Source: Providencia sneebia DSM 19967 | GTDB lineage: Bacteria; Pseudomonadota; Gammaproteobacteria; Enterobacterales; Enterobacteriaceae | NCBI RefSeq assembly: GCF_000314895.2 | Contig: NZ_CM001773.1 | Location: forward strand, 3,493,901 to 3,557,900 | Direction of reading: 5' to 3' | DNA: 64,000 nt | Shown here: positions 38,405-48,379 of the stretch, one piece after another | Numbering within the stretch: the first letter of the stretch is position 1 | Layout: each line of letters starts with the position of its first letter | Translations under genes and position numbers: made by a program | Notes under the pieces: generated by a model | The model's database searches: none | What the model was told of the DNA's origin: nothing | Seen by the model: the letters and a program-made list of their open reading frames with translations, nothing else

Positions 38405-38872
38405 TTACTTAATAGGAAAAAGTACTAGCTTAATATCTTGCGTGACACCATTGTTGATAACAACTTGATCTGAATCTTTCTCACTAGCAAACAAAATTTT
38501 ATCGCCGACAGAAATTGTTGCGCCGACAGTCAAATGTGCATTAGTACGCACTTCATTTTGTTGATAGCTTAATTCAAATGGGAATGGTGATTGCTTACCT
38601 TCAACATCATAATATTTCTGAGATAATATTAATACTGGCAGCCCTATCATCGCTGATTCATCAGCTAAAGTGACTGTTAACAGTGCATCTTCAGGTAACT
38701 TAGCGTGCTGCAAAATGACAATTTGGCCGCTAACGGAATCTGTGCCTAAATTTTGTTGCATTGATTGTTGTGAACTGCCGAGCTTCTTTTCTTTTGGCTT
38801 ATTGTTATTGCCTTCACAACCAGATAATAACGCCAATATAATGAAACACATAATAACCCGATATAATTTCAT
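38405..38872 (-). CDS. ybaY: YbaY, YscW-type lipoprotein
   Basis: The 155-residue protein has a lipoprotein signal (LALLSGC, Cys about 19) and a YscW-like domain from about residue 45 (VSGQIVILQHAKLPEDALLTVTLADES) found in secretion pilotin-like and glycoprotein/polysaccharide proteins. Position beside ffs and tesB is that of E. coli ybaY. It is outer-membrane lipoprotein by prediction; function unknown. Confidence 0.9.
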   Translation of the reverse strand: MKLYRVIMCFIILALLSGCEGNNNKPKEKKLGSSQQSMQQNLGTDSVSGQIVILQHAKLPEDALLTVTLADESAMIGLPVLILSQKYYDVEGKQSPFPFELSYQQNEVRTNAHLTVGATISVGDKILFASEKDSDQVVINNGVTQDIKLVLFPIK

Positions 38873-39186
38873 AATGAGCGTCCAATAAATTTGTTATAAT
38901 AAGTATTATTAATTTTTATTTTCTTTAAACCTAGATATATTGCTAGCTAGTCAAATTATAACCAATAAAAGTCAATTAATGAAATTATATTTCAAAATGT
39001 AACAAACAAAGACTATTCATTTTAAACATCAAGTGGAGATAGTTCATTATAATCCATTGATTAACCAACATTAATATCTCTACAGCAAAGGTACTTTTAG
39101 GATAAAGCAGAAACGACCTACCTATTTTTGTTGATTAATGGGAAAATATTGCCATCAGACATTAATTCACCCATTGCAAGGTTGTT
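38873..39186. other. ybaY-tesB divergent intergenic region
   Basis: 314 AT-rich bases between two divergent genes. It must hold both promoters; I could not single out convincing elements. No gene is seen. Confidence 0.5.
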
Positions 39187-40053
39187 ATGAGTCCAGAGCT
39201 GCAAAATTTAATTCATCTTTTAGAATTAGAAAAAATTGAAGAAGGTCTTTTTCGTGGGCAAAGTGAAGACCTTGGTTTACCACAGGTTTTTGGCGGACAA
39301 GTTGTTGGCCAAGCAATGTATGCTGCTGAACAAACCATCCCTGATAATCGCGTTATTAACTCATTTCATAGCTACTTTTTGCGCCCAGGAAACAGCCAAC
39401 ATCCCATTATTTATGATGTAGAAAATTTAAGAGATGGCGGTAGTTTCAGCACAAGAAGGATCAGTGCCATTCAACATGGTAAACCTATCTTCTTTATGAC
39501 TGCATCTTTTCAAGCGCAAGAAGAAGGTTTTAACCATCAAAATTTGATGCCAGAAGTACCTTATCCTGATGAACTGCTCTCACAAGAAGAGATTATTAAT
39601 CGCATTGTCGATAAGCTGCCAGATGCTATCAAAAAATATGTTTTACGCCCTAATCCATTTGAATTCCGCCCTGTTCAATTTTATAGCCCATTCGATGCGC
39701 CGCCATTGGAGCCATTTCGCTATATTTGGTTTAAAGCTAAAGGTGAGTTACCGGATATACCATCATTACACCATTATCTATTGGGCTATGTATCTGACTA
39801 TAATTTCTTACCAGCAACATTACAGCCTCATGGCCGTGGCTTTATGGAGAGAGATTTGCAGGTTGCTACAATTGATCACTCCATGTGGTATCACCGCCCT
39901 TTTAAAATTGATGACTGGCTATTATATGCCATTGAAAGCCCATCAGCCTCTGGCGTCCGCGGATTTGTAAAAGGGCAAATTTACAATAAACAAGGTCAAT
40001 TAGTTGCAACAGCAGTCCAAGAAGGCGTGATCCGTAAAAGAAAATCTATTTAA
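39187..40053 (+). CDS. tesB: TesB, acyl-CoA thioesterase II
   Basis: TesB hydrolyses medium- and long-chain acyl-CoA esters. The 288-residue double hotdog protein starts [20 protein letters not shown] and has [25 protein letters not shown] (about 60-68), and the catalytic Asp in [19 protein letters not shown] (about 221), with conserved Gln/Thr positions in the second hotdog. Length is two residues more than E. coli. A bidirectional terminator separates it from amtB. Confidence 0.96.
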   Translation: MSPELQNLIHLLELEKIEEGLFRGQSEDLGLPQVFGGQVVGQAMYAAEQTIPDNRVINSFHSYFLRPGNSQHPIIYDVENLRDGGSFSTRRISAIQHGKPIFFMTASFQAQEEGFNHQNLMPEVPYPDELLSQEEIINRIVDKLPDAIKKYVLRPNPFEFRPVQFYSPFDAPPLEPFRYIWFKAKGELPDIPSLHHYLLGYVSDYNFLPATLQPHGRGFMERDLQVATIDHSMWYHRPFKIDDWLLYAIESPSASGVRGFVKGQIYNKQGQLVATAVQEGVIRKRKSI

Positions 40054-40091
40054 TTTTAACTTTTATCGATTGCGGCACTCAGCATTAAAAG

Positions 40092-40133
40092 ATAATGGCA
40101 GCTAAATAAGAAATTAAAGCTGCCATTATTTTA
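40092..40133. terminator. Bidirectional terminator between tesB and amtB
   Basis: ATAATGGCAGCT (40092-40103) pairs perfectly with AGCTGCCATTAT (40118-40129), with TTTTA on the plus side and CTTTTAA on the minus side. It can serve tesB and the glnK-amtB operon. Confidence 0.85.
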
Positions 40134-40170
40134 AATAAGAGTTCATATTAATTTGATATTAATGTTTTGA

Positions 40171-41454
40171 TTAATTATATGCATTCTCACCGTGATAAGT
40201 GATATCAAGCCCTTCTCTTTCTTGCTCAACATGTACTCGCAACCCAACCGTTTTATCCGCAATAATAAAAGCGATATAAGCCACAATAGCCGTCCAAACA
40301 ACACAAACTAGAATACTGAATGCTTGAATACCGACTTGCTTCATCATTGTTACACCTTCGGCATAGCCAATGCCACCAACCGCAGCAGAAGTGAACACGC
40401 CAGTGAGTAAGCATCCGACAACACCACATACACCATGGACACCAAAGACATCACAAACATCATCAACTTTTAACCATTTTTTGAGAATGACGACGCCCCA
40501 CAATCCAGCAGCTCCACTTATTAATCCGATGATTAATGCCCCTGCAACACTGACTGTTCCAGCCGCTGGAGTGACACCAACAAGCCCAGCTAAACACCCC
40601 GAGCACGCGCCAAGTAGAGAAGGTTTCCCTCTAAATATCCATTCAGCTAATGTCCATGATAAAATTGATCCGGCCGCTGCCGCGACAGTGTTAATAAATG
40701 CCAAGGCAGCTATTTCATCAGCACTCCCCGCCGAGCCTGCATTGAATCCAAACCAGCCAATAAACAGAATTGCCGTGCCCATAAATACCATGGGAAGATT
40801 ATGTGGTTTAATTGCTTCTTTGCCGTAGCCCGTTCTTTTACCCAGTAAGTAAGCACCAACCAAACCCGCAACAGCAGCATTAATGTGGACGACAGTACCA
40901 CCCGCAAAGTCAAAAGCACCATCTTGCGCTAACAAACCGCCGCCCCACACCATATGTGCCATTGGCAAATAAGAGAAGCTTGTCCAAATGATGGCAAAAA
41001 TAAGTATGGCTGAAAATTTAACTCTTTCGCCCAATGCACCAACCACCAGCGCGACTGTTAAACAGGCAAAAGCACCTTGAAATGCAACATGGATAAATTG
41101 CGGTATGGTTGCAGATAAGCTCGCAATACTCATCCCATGTAGCATTATTTGGTCGAAACCACCGAAGAAATCATTCCCCTCACTAAAGGCTAAACTGTAG
41201 CCATAGATTATCCAAATGACGGAAACAAGGGCAAAAATCACCACAGTTTGTGCCATTAATGACAGGACATTTTTACTTCTCAACAATCCTCCATAAAAAA
41301 GTGCAATCCCGGGCAAAATCATAAATAGCACTAAAGCCGTACAAATCATCATAAAAGCATTATCAGCTTTGTCTAAATTTGTCGTCGAAGCTAACGCGCT
41401 GGCAGGAAAACTCGCTATACCTAGCACATATAAACATGGCAAAAGTTTACTCAT
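40171..41454 (-). CDS. amtB: AmtB, ammonium transporter
   Basis: AmtB conducts ammonium/ammonia across the inner membrane under nitrogen limitation and is gated by GlnK. The 427-residue protein has a signal peptide (ending ASALA, about 22), eleven predicted helices, GGLLRSKNVLS, the twin-His pore residues in VHINAAVAGLVG and FGVHGVCGVVG, and a C-terminal tail (GLRVHVEQEREGLDI) that contacts GlnK. ATG 41454 has AGGAG upstream; an upstream in-frame ATG is not needed. It is 10 bases after glnK. Confidence 0.96.
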   Translation of the reverse strand: MSKLLPCLYVLGIASFPASALASTTNLDKADNAFMMICTALVLFMILPGIALFYGGLLRSKNVLSLMAQTVVIFALVSVIWIIYGYSLAFSEGNDFFGGFDQIMLHGMSIASLSATIPQFIHVAFQGAFACLTVALVVGALGERVKFSAILIFAIIWTSFSYLPMAHMVWGGGLLAQDGAFDFAGGTVVHINAAVAGLVGAYLLGKRTGYGKEAIKPHNLPMVFMGTAILFIGWFGFNAGSAGSADEIAALAFINTVAAAAGSILSWTLAEWIFRGKPSLLGACSGCLAGLVGVTPAAGTVSVAGALIIGLISGAAGLWGVVILKKWLKVDDVCDVFGVHGVCGVVGCLLTGVFTSAAVGGIGYAEGVTMMKQVGIQAFSILVCVVWTAIVAYIAFIIADKTVGLRVHVEQEREGLDITYHGENAYN

Positions 41455-41464
41455 TCCAGTTCTC

Positions 41465-41818
<354 letters not shown>

Positions 41819-41935
41819 TTAGTTCCCCTGTTTGCTTATCGGGCTCAATATGCACAATAGAAAACATAACAGGCAGCATATTCCTCTAATAATCCAATAA
41901 TTCTTTTTGAAATACAGAAGGAACAAATGAAATAA

Positions 41936-41952
41936 AGCAAGATATATGCCAA
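41936..41952 (-). promoter_or_regulatory. Candidate sigma-54 promoter of glnK-amtB
   Basis: On the minus strand TTGGCATATATCTTGCT keeps the -24 GG and -12 GC at the required spacing (consensus YTGGCAC, five bases, TTGCW). The transcript would start about 120 bases before glnK. Sigma-54 control of glnK is established in E. coli. Confidence 0.75.
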
Positions 41953-41987
41953 TAAAACTCACATCGAAATTGACATAAAATAGGCAG

Positions 41988-42016
41988 TAAAAAGGCCACT
42001 TCTTATTGAGTGGCCT
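41988..42016 (-). terminator. Terminator of mdlAB
   Basis: AGGCCACT (41993-42000) pairs with AGTGGCCT (42009-42016). On the minus strand it is followed by TTTTTACTG, 33 bases past the mdlB stop. Confidence 0.88.
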
Positions 42017-42026
42017 GATAGGTCAT

Positions 42027-42041
42027 GCATCATCATTGTGC
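42027..42041. promoter_or_regulatory. Candidate NtrC binding site upstream of glnK
   Basis: GCATCATCATTGTGC is close to the NtrC consensus GCACY-N5-GGTGC. It lies about 80 bases upstream of the sigma-54 promoter, a usual enhancer distance, and between the mdlB stop and its terminator. Single site, not tested. Confidence 0.5.
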
Positions 42042-42048
42042 AAAAAAA

Positions 42049-43833
42049 TTATGCTAACATCTCTTCCATTTCGGCATTATCATGTAAATTCAATGCATTT
42101 CCGACTTGTTGTAATTGGTACATCTGATAATAGCGCCCTTTTTGTTGTAATAACTGCGCATGATGGCCTTTTTCAACAATTGCACCACGATGTAGCACAA
42201 CAATTTGGTCTGCATCAACAATGGTTGATAAACGATGAGCAATGACGACAAGTGTTGTTGTTTGGCGGATAACTTGCAGCGCTTTTTGAATCGCCTGTTC
42301 TGTTCCTGAATCAATATTGGCCGTTGCTTCATCTAATATTAAAACTTTTGGTGAAACAACCAATACTCTTGCCATTGCTAATAATTGACGCTGTCCAACT
42401 GAAAGGGTATTCCCTTGCTCACCAAGTAAAGAATCAATACCTTCTGGTAATCTTCTGACATGCTCCGCAAGCTGGACAATCTCTAAAACTTGCCAGACTT
42501 TTTCTTGTGAAATTTCTCGTCCTAAAGCGACGTTATCAAAGAAGGAAGCAGCTAAAACAACCGGATCTTGCTGCACCATCGCAATTCCATTGCGTAATAC
42601 CTGATGTGATAAAGAATGTAATGGTCGCCCATCCAATAAAATTTGACCTTGTTGCCAAGGGTAATAACCCATAATCAGATTTGCTATCGTACTCTTACCA
42701 CTTCCGGTATGTCCGACTAATGCAATGAAATTATTTTCAGGAACATACAGATTAATATCATTGAGTACTTTTTTATCTTTCCGATAAGCAAAAGATAAAT
42801 TTTGGATATCAATCGAACCATTTTGTAATGGTTCTTCGTTATTTCCGTAAGCTTGTTTCGGGCTATCCATCAACTCAAATACGCGCTCCCCTGAAACAAC
42901 AGCTTGTTGTAACATAGATTGTTGAGAAGTTAGCTCAATAAGGGGCTCGTTCAAGCGCCCCAAATAATTAATAAAAGCATAAAGCACCCCGACCCCAATT
43001 GTGCTCGCGCCATCAAAGCCGAAAAGTAATAGTAACCCACATAAAATTGACGCTGAAATTAAACTTAATAAAGGCCGCAGCAATAATCCATCTAACTTCA
43101 ATGCTTTCATGCGCGCATTGTAGTGGTCTCGATTAATTTGTAGCATTTTTTCGCCAAATCGAGCTTGTTGGCGAAATTGCTGAATAACTGTCATACCATT
43201 AATAATTTCATTAAAACCATTATTAATATCAGCAAGATAAGTACGAACACGGCGAACAATTGGTGTACTCAAACGCTGGTAAACTACCATCACAATAATC
43301 ACAGCAGGAAACATTGTTGTCGCAATTAACGCCATTCGCCATTCAAGTGCAAACATGGCAACCAGCATGGCACAAACCAATGCCAAGCTACGAAATACCG
43401 TTGGTACAACCATGACAAATAGATCTTTAATGACTTCAGTATCATTCGTGACGCGAGAAATAATTTGCCCTACGGGTTGATTATCAAATGCGCTTAGTGG
43501 CTGACGTAAAGCCGCACTCATCACGTCAGTACGCAATGTTTGAACAATACCAACCGCGGCTTTGTTAAAGAGTATTTTTTGATAATAATGCAGCAATGCC
43601 GCCGCAATTTGTAATAACACAAAGCCAATAACCATATATAACGTTAATGGCATGATGATTTGCTTTTTCGCAACCATATTATCAATAAAGTAGCTGATCA
43701 ATAACGGACCACTAACTTCGGCAATTGCAGCAAGCCAGAGCATAATTATCCCGATGATCATTGTGCTACGATATGCTTTACCATATGAAATCAAACGTTT
43801 TAATGCAGGCCAAATAGCCTTTTTCTGGCTCAT
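42049..43833 (-). CDS. mdlB: MdlB, multidrug-type ABC transporter half-subunit
   Basis: The 594-residue protein fuses an exporter membrane domain (six helices, about 20-300) to an ATPase domain with Walker [10 protein letters not shown] (about 377), signature LSVGQRQ (about 478), Walker [13 protein letters not shown] and the switch His in VVIAHRLST. It forms a heterodimer with MdlA; the substrate is not established. Its ATG overlaps the mdlA TGA by four bases, so translation is coupled. Ends at a terminator before glnK. Confidence 0.94.
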   Translation of the reverse strand: MSQKKAIWPALKRLISYGKAYRSTMIIGIIMLWLAAIAEVSGPLLISYFIDNMVAKKQIIMPLTLYMVIGFVLLQIAAALLHYYQKILFNKAAVGIVQTLRTDVMSAALRQPLSAFDNQPVGQIISRVTNDTEVIKDLFVMVVPTVFRSLALVCAMLVAMFALEWRMALIATTMFPAVIIVMVVYQRLSTPIVRRVRTYLADINNGFNEIINGMTVIQQFRQQARFGEKMLQINRDHYNARMKALKLDGLLLRPLLSLISASILCGLLLLFGFDGASTIGVGVLYAFINYLGRLNEPLIELTSQQSMLQQAVVSGERVFELMDSPKQAYGNNEEPLQNGSIDIQNLSFAYRKDKKVLNDINLYVPENNFIALVGHTGSGKSTIANLIMGYYPWQQGQILLDGRPLHSLSHQVLRNGIAMVQQDPVVLAASFFDNVALGREISQEKVWQVLEIVQLAEHVRRLPEGIDSLLGEQGNTLSVGQRQLLAMARVLVVSPKVLILDEATANIDSGTEQAIQKALQVIRQTTTLVVIAHRLSTIVDADQIVVLHRGAIVEKGHHAQLLQQKGRYYQMYQLQQVGNALNLHDNAEMEEMLA

Positions 43834-45575
43834 AGATCACCGTCCAAAGCCGCTTCGATTTGTTGATAACGATACATATCTTTATACCAACCAGGCAAAT
43901 TGATAAGCTCTGAATGTTTCCCTTCAGCCACCACATGTCCTTGGGATAAAACCAGAGTAAGATCTGATTCTACTAATGCTGATAAACGGTGAGCACTAAT
44001 AATTAATGTTTTACCTTGCCGCCATTGATTTAAATTCTGCAAAATAGTGAACTCTGTTTGCCCATCAACCGCAGATAATGCATCATCTAAAATCAATATT
44101 TCAGCATTTTGCAAAATAGCACGAGCAATTGAAATTCGCTGTTTTTGCCCACCAGAAAGCATAACACCTCGCTCACCAACTTGTGTTTCATATCCTTCCG
44201 GTAGCCTTAAAATATCATCATGAACACAAGCGATTCTTGCGGCTTCTGCAATTTGTTCTTGAGTGGCTTGCGGATGACCCAGCGCAATATTAGCAGCGAT
44301 AGTATCGGAAAATAAAAAAGGAGATTGATTGACAATTGCCAGCCTGCCACGCCATTCATTTAAACGGAGATCTTTTAGTGGCTTATTTTGGTATTCAATG
44401 TCACCTACATCAATATCAAACTGGCGTTGCAGCAAGGCAATTAAGGTTGATTTTCCTGAACCTGTCGGCCCACACAATCCTAAAAACTGCCCCGGTTTTA
44501 ATGAAAAATGGATATTTTGTAAAACATGACGCGTCGTTTCAGGGTATTTAAATGATTGAATATCAACATTAAGATCACCTCGCTTATCTTCAAGCGATAA
44601 TGTTCCATCTTTGATCCCCAAAGGTTCATCTAACAATGCTCGGACACGGCTATAAGCAGCACTTCCGCGTTCGACAATATTAAACATCCATGCAAGTGCT
44701 AACATTGGCCAAATCATCAATCCTAAATACATAACAAAACTAGTCAATTCACCAAGCGTTAATGTTCCTTGCAATACCATCCAACTACCACCCGCTATAG
44801 CAAATAAATTTGCCATACCAATCGCAATAAAAATGGTTGGATCAAATCTCGCATCAACCTTCGCCACATGCATATTACGGCGGCCAGCTTCGGTAGCAAT
44901 TTGTTCAAATTGGTTAGATTGATGTTCTTCAAGACCAAATGCTTTAATCATGCGAATGCTGGTTAAACTTTCTTGAGCTTGGTTATTTAGTGATGAAAAA
45001 GCGCCTTGAGCATGTTTAAAGCGATTATGTAGCTGATCACCATAACGTTTAATGACAAGAGCCATAATTGGCATAGGAATCAATGCTAATAATGTTAATT
45101 GCCAACTAATTTCCACACTCATCATAATTAATACAGCACACCCCATGACGAGGGAATCGACCAATGTTAAAACCCCTTCCCCAGCCGCGAAAACAACTCG
45201 GTCTACATCATTTGTTGTGCGGGCAATAAGGTCACCGGTTCGGTAACGCAGGTAAAATGACTGGCTCTGTAAGCTAAGTTGGCGATAAAATTTTTGTCGT
45301 AATTGAACAGCTAGCTTATAAGAAGCACCGAATAGCCATAATCGCCAAACATAACGTAGCCCATAAACAGCAATGGCGATGACTAACATAAGTGCGACAT
45401 AAATAATCACTTGGTTTATTACCATTGTTTCACTACTGATGCCGTCTACGACAATTCCCACAATCCTTGGGGGAATGAGTTGTAAAATAGCAATGATAAT
45501 TAAAAAACAAACAGCACCAAAATAGCGATGCCATTCACTAAGAAAATACCAACGTAATTGTGAAAATAATCGCAC
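43830..45575 (-). CDS. mdlA: MdlA, multidrug-type ABC transporter half-subunit
   Basis: The 581-residue protein has the same layout as MdlB: six membrane helices, then an ATPase with Walker [10 protein letters not shown] (about 370), LSGGQKQR signature (about 474), Walker [13 protein letters not shown] (with Asp in the catalytic Glu position, a common asymmetric-site feature) and [11 protein letters not shown]. Sequence follows E. coli MdlA ([20 protein letters not shown]). First of the mdlA-mdlB pair, downstream of the Lrp-family regulator. Confidence 0.94.
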   Translation of the reverse strand: MRLFSQLRWYFLSEWHRYFGAVCFLIIIAILQLIPPRIVGIVVDGISSETMVINQVIIYVALMLVIAIAVYGLRYVWRLWLFGASYKLAVQLRQKFYRQLSLQSQSFYLRYRTGDLIARTTNDVDRVVFAAGEGVLTLVDSLVMGCAVLIMMSVEISWQLTLLALIPMPIMALVIKRYGDQLHNRFKHAQGAFSSLNNQAQESLTSIRMIKAFGLEEHQSNQFEQIATEAGRRNMHVAKVDARFDPTIFIAIGMANLFAIAGGSWMVLQGTLTLGELTSFVMYLGLMIWPMLALAWMFNIVERGSAAYSRVRALLDEPLGIKDGTLSLEDKRGDLNVDIQSFKYPETTRHVLQNIHFSLKPGQFLGLCGPTGSGKSTLIALLQRQFDIDVGDIEYQNKPLKDLRLNEWRGRLAIVNQSPFLFSDTIAANIALGHPQATQEQIAEAARIACVHDDILRLPEGYETQVGERGVMLSGGQKQRISIARAILQNAEILILDDALSAVDGQTEFTILQNLNQWRQGKTLIISAHRLSALVESDLTLVLSQGHVVAEGKHSELINLPGWYKDMYRYQQIEAALDGDL

Positions 45576-45755
45576 AGAATCGCTGCCTTGAATGAGGTTT
45601 AACTATTACTACCACCGATAGAGAATTATTCTTTCGATGATTATTCTTTAGGTCATTAATAAGTAAAAATAAGGTTTACTATAGCTATGACTGAAATAGA
45701 TTTAGCTATCTAGACTTACCCTAGATAATACAATAGGTTAAATATAAATCATAGG

Positions 45756-46217
45756 TTATTCAGGAATAGGCAAAACTGTTGTATATTTTATTTTTTCCAT
45801 AGCAAAACTTGAAGTCACATCGTTTAGCCCATGAACGCCATTGACTAATTTTTTATAAAATAGATCATAAGATTTCATGTCCTTGACTTCAACTTGCATC
45901 AAATAATCGTATTCACCCGCCATGCGGTAAAACATTAATACTTCAGGAAGTTGATTAACAAATGTGACGAATTGCTCATACCATTCACTGTTATGATGCT
46001 GAGTTTTGATCATCACAATAACGGTTAACCCTAACCCTAATTTTTCGCCATCAAGCAATGTGACTCTGCCACGAATATAACCATCATCTTCCAAACGTTT
46101 CAATCTTTTCCAACAAGGTGTTGATGTTAAATTGACTGATTCTGCAAGCGAGCTTAGCGATAGACCGCTGTCATTTTGTAGCAAACGAAGTAATTTTTTA
46201 TCAATTTTATCTAACAT
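45756..46217 (-). CDS. decR: DecR (YbaO), Lrp/AsnC-family regulator
   Basis: The 153-residue protein has an N-terminal helix-turn-helix ([30 protein letters not shown], about 19-48) and a C-terminal RAM effector domain ([30 protein letters not shown]). Position beside mdlA matches E. coli decR, which responds to cysteine and activates cysteine detoxification; the same role here is inferred. The start has AGGTGAG upstream. It is upstream of mdlA on the same strand with a 180-base gap, so it may have its own terminator. Confidence 0.9.
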   Translation of the reverse strand: MLDKIDKKLLRLLQNDSGLSLSSLAESVNLTSTPCWKRLKRLEDDGYIRGRVTLLDGEKLGLGLTVIVMIKTQHHNSEWYEQFVTFVNQLPEVLMFYRMAGEYDYLMQVEVKDMKSYDLFYKKLVNGVHGLNDVTSSFAMEKIKYTTVLPIPE

Positions 46218-46456
46218 GTTTACTCACCTCTATGCGCTTGTAATAAAATGGCAGCCATTACCCAAAGAATTTTTATCCAAAGAACAATGTGATTTTACCT
46301 AATTAGTTGCATTACAGTACAATCAATTAATCAATAAATGATAACTATCGTGTCAAATATCCAAAGATAGCGTGATTATGATAATTACCCACCAACATTT
46401 GCAAGGTGATAGGTAACATAATCGATATCATTTTCATTCAGCAATAGGAGATAATT

Positions 46457-47155
46457 ATGAAACGCGCAGTTGTCGTTTTTAGTGGTGGACAAGACTCAAC
46501 AACCTGTTTAATTCAGGCACTAAAAAATTATGATGAAGTGCATTGTATCACCTTTGATTACGGACAACGCCATCGTTTCGAAATTGAAGTCGCTAAAAAA
46601 TTGAGCCATGATTTAGGGGCTACAGCACATAAAGTTTTAGATGTGACACTTCTTAATGAACTCGCTATTAGCAGTCTTACTCGAGATAATATTCCCGTGC
46701 CAAATTTCACTGAAAGTGAAGCGAGTGGGCTTCCTAGTACTTTTGTACCGGGTCGTAATATTCTGTTCCTTACGCTAGCCGCTATTTATGCTTATCAAAT
46801 ACAAGCAGAATCAGTTATCACTGGCGTATGTGAAACGGATTTCTCTGGTTATCCTGACTGCCGCGATGAGTTCGTTAAAGCGCTTAATCATGCCGTTAAT
46901 CTGGGTCTTGCCAAAGATATTCGTTTCGAAACCCCTTTAATGTGGCTGAATAAGGCTCAAACTTGGGCACTCGCTGATTATTACGGTCACTTAGCAACAA
47001 TTCGTGAGCAGACTCTAACATGCTATAACGGTATTCAAGGTGACGGCTGCAAAGATTGCGCTGCATGCCATTTGCGTAGTAAAGGTTTAACTGAGTACTT
47101 AACTAATAAACAAGCCATTTTAGCATCTTTGAAAAAACTTACTGGCCTTAACTAA
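46457..47155 (+). CDS. queC: QueC, 7-cyano-7-deazaguanine (preQ0) synthase
   Basis: QueC makes preQ0 from 7-carboxy-7-deazaguanine, ammonia and ATP on the way to queuosine in tRNA. The 232-residue protein has the PP-loop [12 protein letters not shown] (about 7-18), PGRNILFL (about 96), [13 protein letters not shown], and the zinc-binding Cys cluster [17 protein letters not shown] (about 189-205). ATG 46457 follows AGGAG. A shared terminator follows. Confidence 0.97.
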   Translation: MKRAVVVFSGGQDSTTCLIQALKNYDEVHCITFDYGQRHRFEIEVAKKLSHDLGATAHKVLDVTLLNELAISSLTRDNIPVPNFTESEASGLPSTFVPGRNILFLTLAAIYAYQIQAESVITGVCETDFSGYPDCRDEFVKALNHAVNLGLAKDIRFETPLMWLNKAQTWALADYYGHLATIREQTLTCYNGIQGDGCKDCAACHLRSKGLTEYLTNKQAILASLKKLTGLN

Positions 47156-47170
47156 TATTATAAGAATTTC

Positions 47171-47206
47171 TTCACCGGAAAATAGATTCTCACATTTTCC
47201 GGTGAA
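47171..47206. terminator. Bidirectional terminator between queC and fadM
   Basis: TTCACCGGAAAAT (47171-47183) pairs perfectly with ATTTTCCGGTGAA (47194-47206). It lies between two convergent genes, with TGATTAATT on the plus side and a T-rich stretch on the minus side. Confidence 0.8.
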
Positions 47207-47209
47207 TGA

Positions 47210-47644
47210 TTAATTAACCTCAATAAATTGATCAGACTCACCTTGCAATAACGGTTCAAGATGCTCAAGTAATTCTCCACTGATAACAACGGACTTATTT
47301 GTTGCTAACTCAACGAATACAAAAGTCACCGTTACATCCGAGATCAACGTTTTCTTACCGTTTTTCTCTCGAATAATTTGTTGATAGCATGAAGCACTTT
47401 TTGTCCCTATTCTTTCCAACCGAGAAATCACAGTCAGCTGGTCAAAAAGCACCGCACCTTGGCAATAATTAATATTAATATTTACAGCAACCATACCAAG
47501 GTTATTTTTCAATAAAAAATTCAGTAAGTTGTGATTCTCTAACCAAGCCCAGCGGGCTTCCTCATAAAACTCTAAATAGCGTGCGTTATTAACATGATTA
47601 AAAACATCAATGTGATGACCATAAACTTTGATTTGTGTTGCCAT
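47210..47644 (-). CDS. fadM: FadM (YbaW), acyl-CoA thioesterase
   Basis: FadM hydrolyses long-chain acyl-CoA, helping beta-oxidation of unusual acyl chains. The 144-residue hotdog-fold protein has TQIKVYGHHIDVFNHVNNARYLEFYEEARW at positions 3-32, with the catalytic Asp in HIDVFNHVNN, and VNININYCQGAVLFD. It is about 12 residues longer than E. coli FadM at its C-terminus. GGAG lies eight bases before the ATG. It converges with queC. Confidence 0.9.
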   Translation of the reverse strand: MATQIKVYGHHIDVFNHVNNARYLEFYEEARWAWLENHNLLNFLLKNNLGMVAVNININYCQGAVLFDQLTVISRLERIGTKSASCYQQIIREKNGKKTLISDVTVTFVFVELATNKSVVISGELLEHLEPLLQGESDQFIEVN

Positions 47645-47818
47645 AACTACTCCGACCAGTTTCTTTTTTTATTACAAAAAGATAACAAATAATTAAAATA
47701 TTTCTCAAAATAATTTATTACTCGTGATCAAAATCTCATAAAAATAGCGTAAATGAACCGCCTTTATAAAATGAGGCAACACAACCAAAATCATCTAATA
47801 AAAAACCATCACATCATG

Positions 47819-47854
47819 AGGAATGCCCATAACAAATAAATTATGGGCATTCCT
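47819..47854. terminator. Hairpin downstream of ybaV
   Basis: AGGAATGCCCATAA (47819-47832) pairs with TTATGGGCATTCCT (47841-47854), a perfect 14-base stem just after the ybaV stop. The T-run (TTGTTTT) lies on the plus side, while ybaV is on the minus strand, so termination strength for ybaV is uncertain. Confidence 0.6.
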
Positions 47855-47858
47855 TGTT

Positions 47859-48230
47859 TTAGAGAATTAATTTATCGCGATTTTTTTCTAAGAACGCAGG
47901 TCCAATTCCAGAAACTTCGAGTATATTTTCCAAGCTATTAAATGCTCCGTACTTTTCCCTATACTCCACAATTGCCTTTGCTTTTTGTATGCCAATGCCA
48001 TTAAGTTTTTCGGCTAACTCTTCAATACCAGCTTGATTAATATTAACTTTATTGGAATCTAAAACTTTTTGTTGTTCCGTCTGTTTCTCTACTGATTTTT
48101 TAGAATTAACCGACATAACCTGTTTTTCAGGTTCAACTTTTTTAGCTATCACTGGTTGTGAATAGGCAAAAAGAGTAAAGATAACCAATATACAATTAAG
48201 ACCTTGTTTGAATACTTTCATCCATTTCAT
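47859..48230 (-). CDS. ybaV: YbaV, ComEA-like helix-hairpin-helix protein
   Basis: The 123-residue protein has a signal peptide or membrane anchor (about 8-28), a Lys/Glu-rich linker, and a C-terminal pair of helix-hairpin-helix motifs (VNINQAGIEELAEKLNGIGIQKAKAIVEYREKYG by position 62-95, then LENILEVSGIGPAFLEKNRDKL). This is the ComEA DNA-binding domain; E. coli YbaV is periplasmic and of uncertain role in DNA uptake. It lies after ppiD, as in E. coli, with a terminator between them. Confidence 0.92.
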   Translation of the reverse strand: MKWMKVFKQGLNCILVIFTLFAYSQPVIAKKVEPEKQVMSVNSKKSVEKQTEQQKVLDSNKVNINQAGIEELAEKLNGIGIQKAKAIVEYREKYGAFNSLENILEVSGIGPAFLEKNRDKLIL

Positions 48231-48310
48231 TATTGTTTTCTCCTATCTAAATTGGAGATCCCACAATGCCTAAATCAGGATACAAAAGCTTTTTCAGGAA
48301 ATTCATAATG

Positions 48311-48335
48311 AGAAAGGCCACCCAAAGGTGGCCTT
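48311..48335 (-). terminator. Terminator of ppiD
   Basis: AAGGCCACC (48314-48322) pairs with GGTGGCCTT (48327-48335). On the minus strand it is followed by TCTCATT. It lies 45 bases after the ppiD stop. Confidence 0.75.
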
Positions 48336-48379
48336 AGATAAAACATCATTACACAATAAACTGTGAAGCGCTTCGCAAA

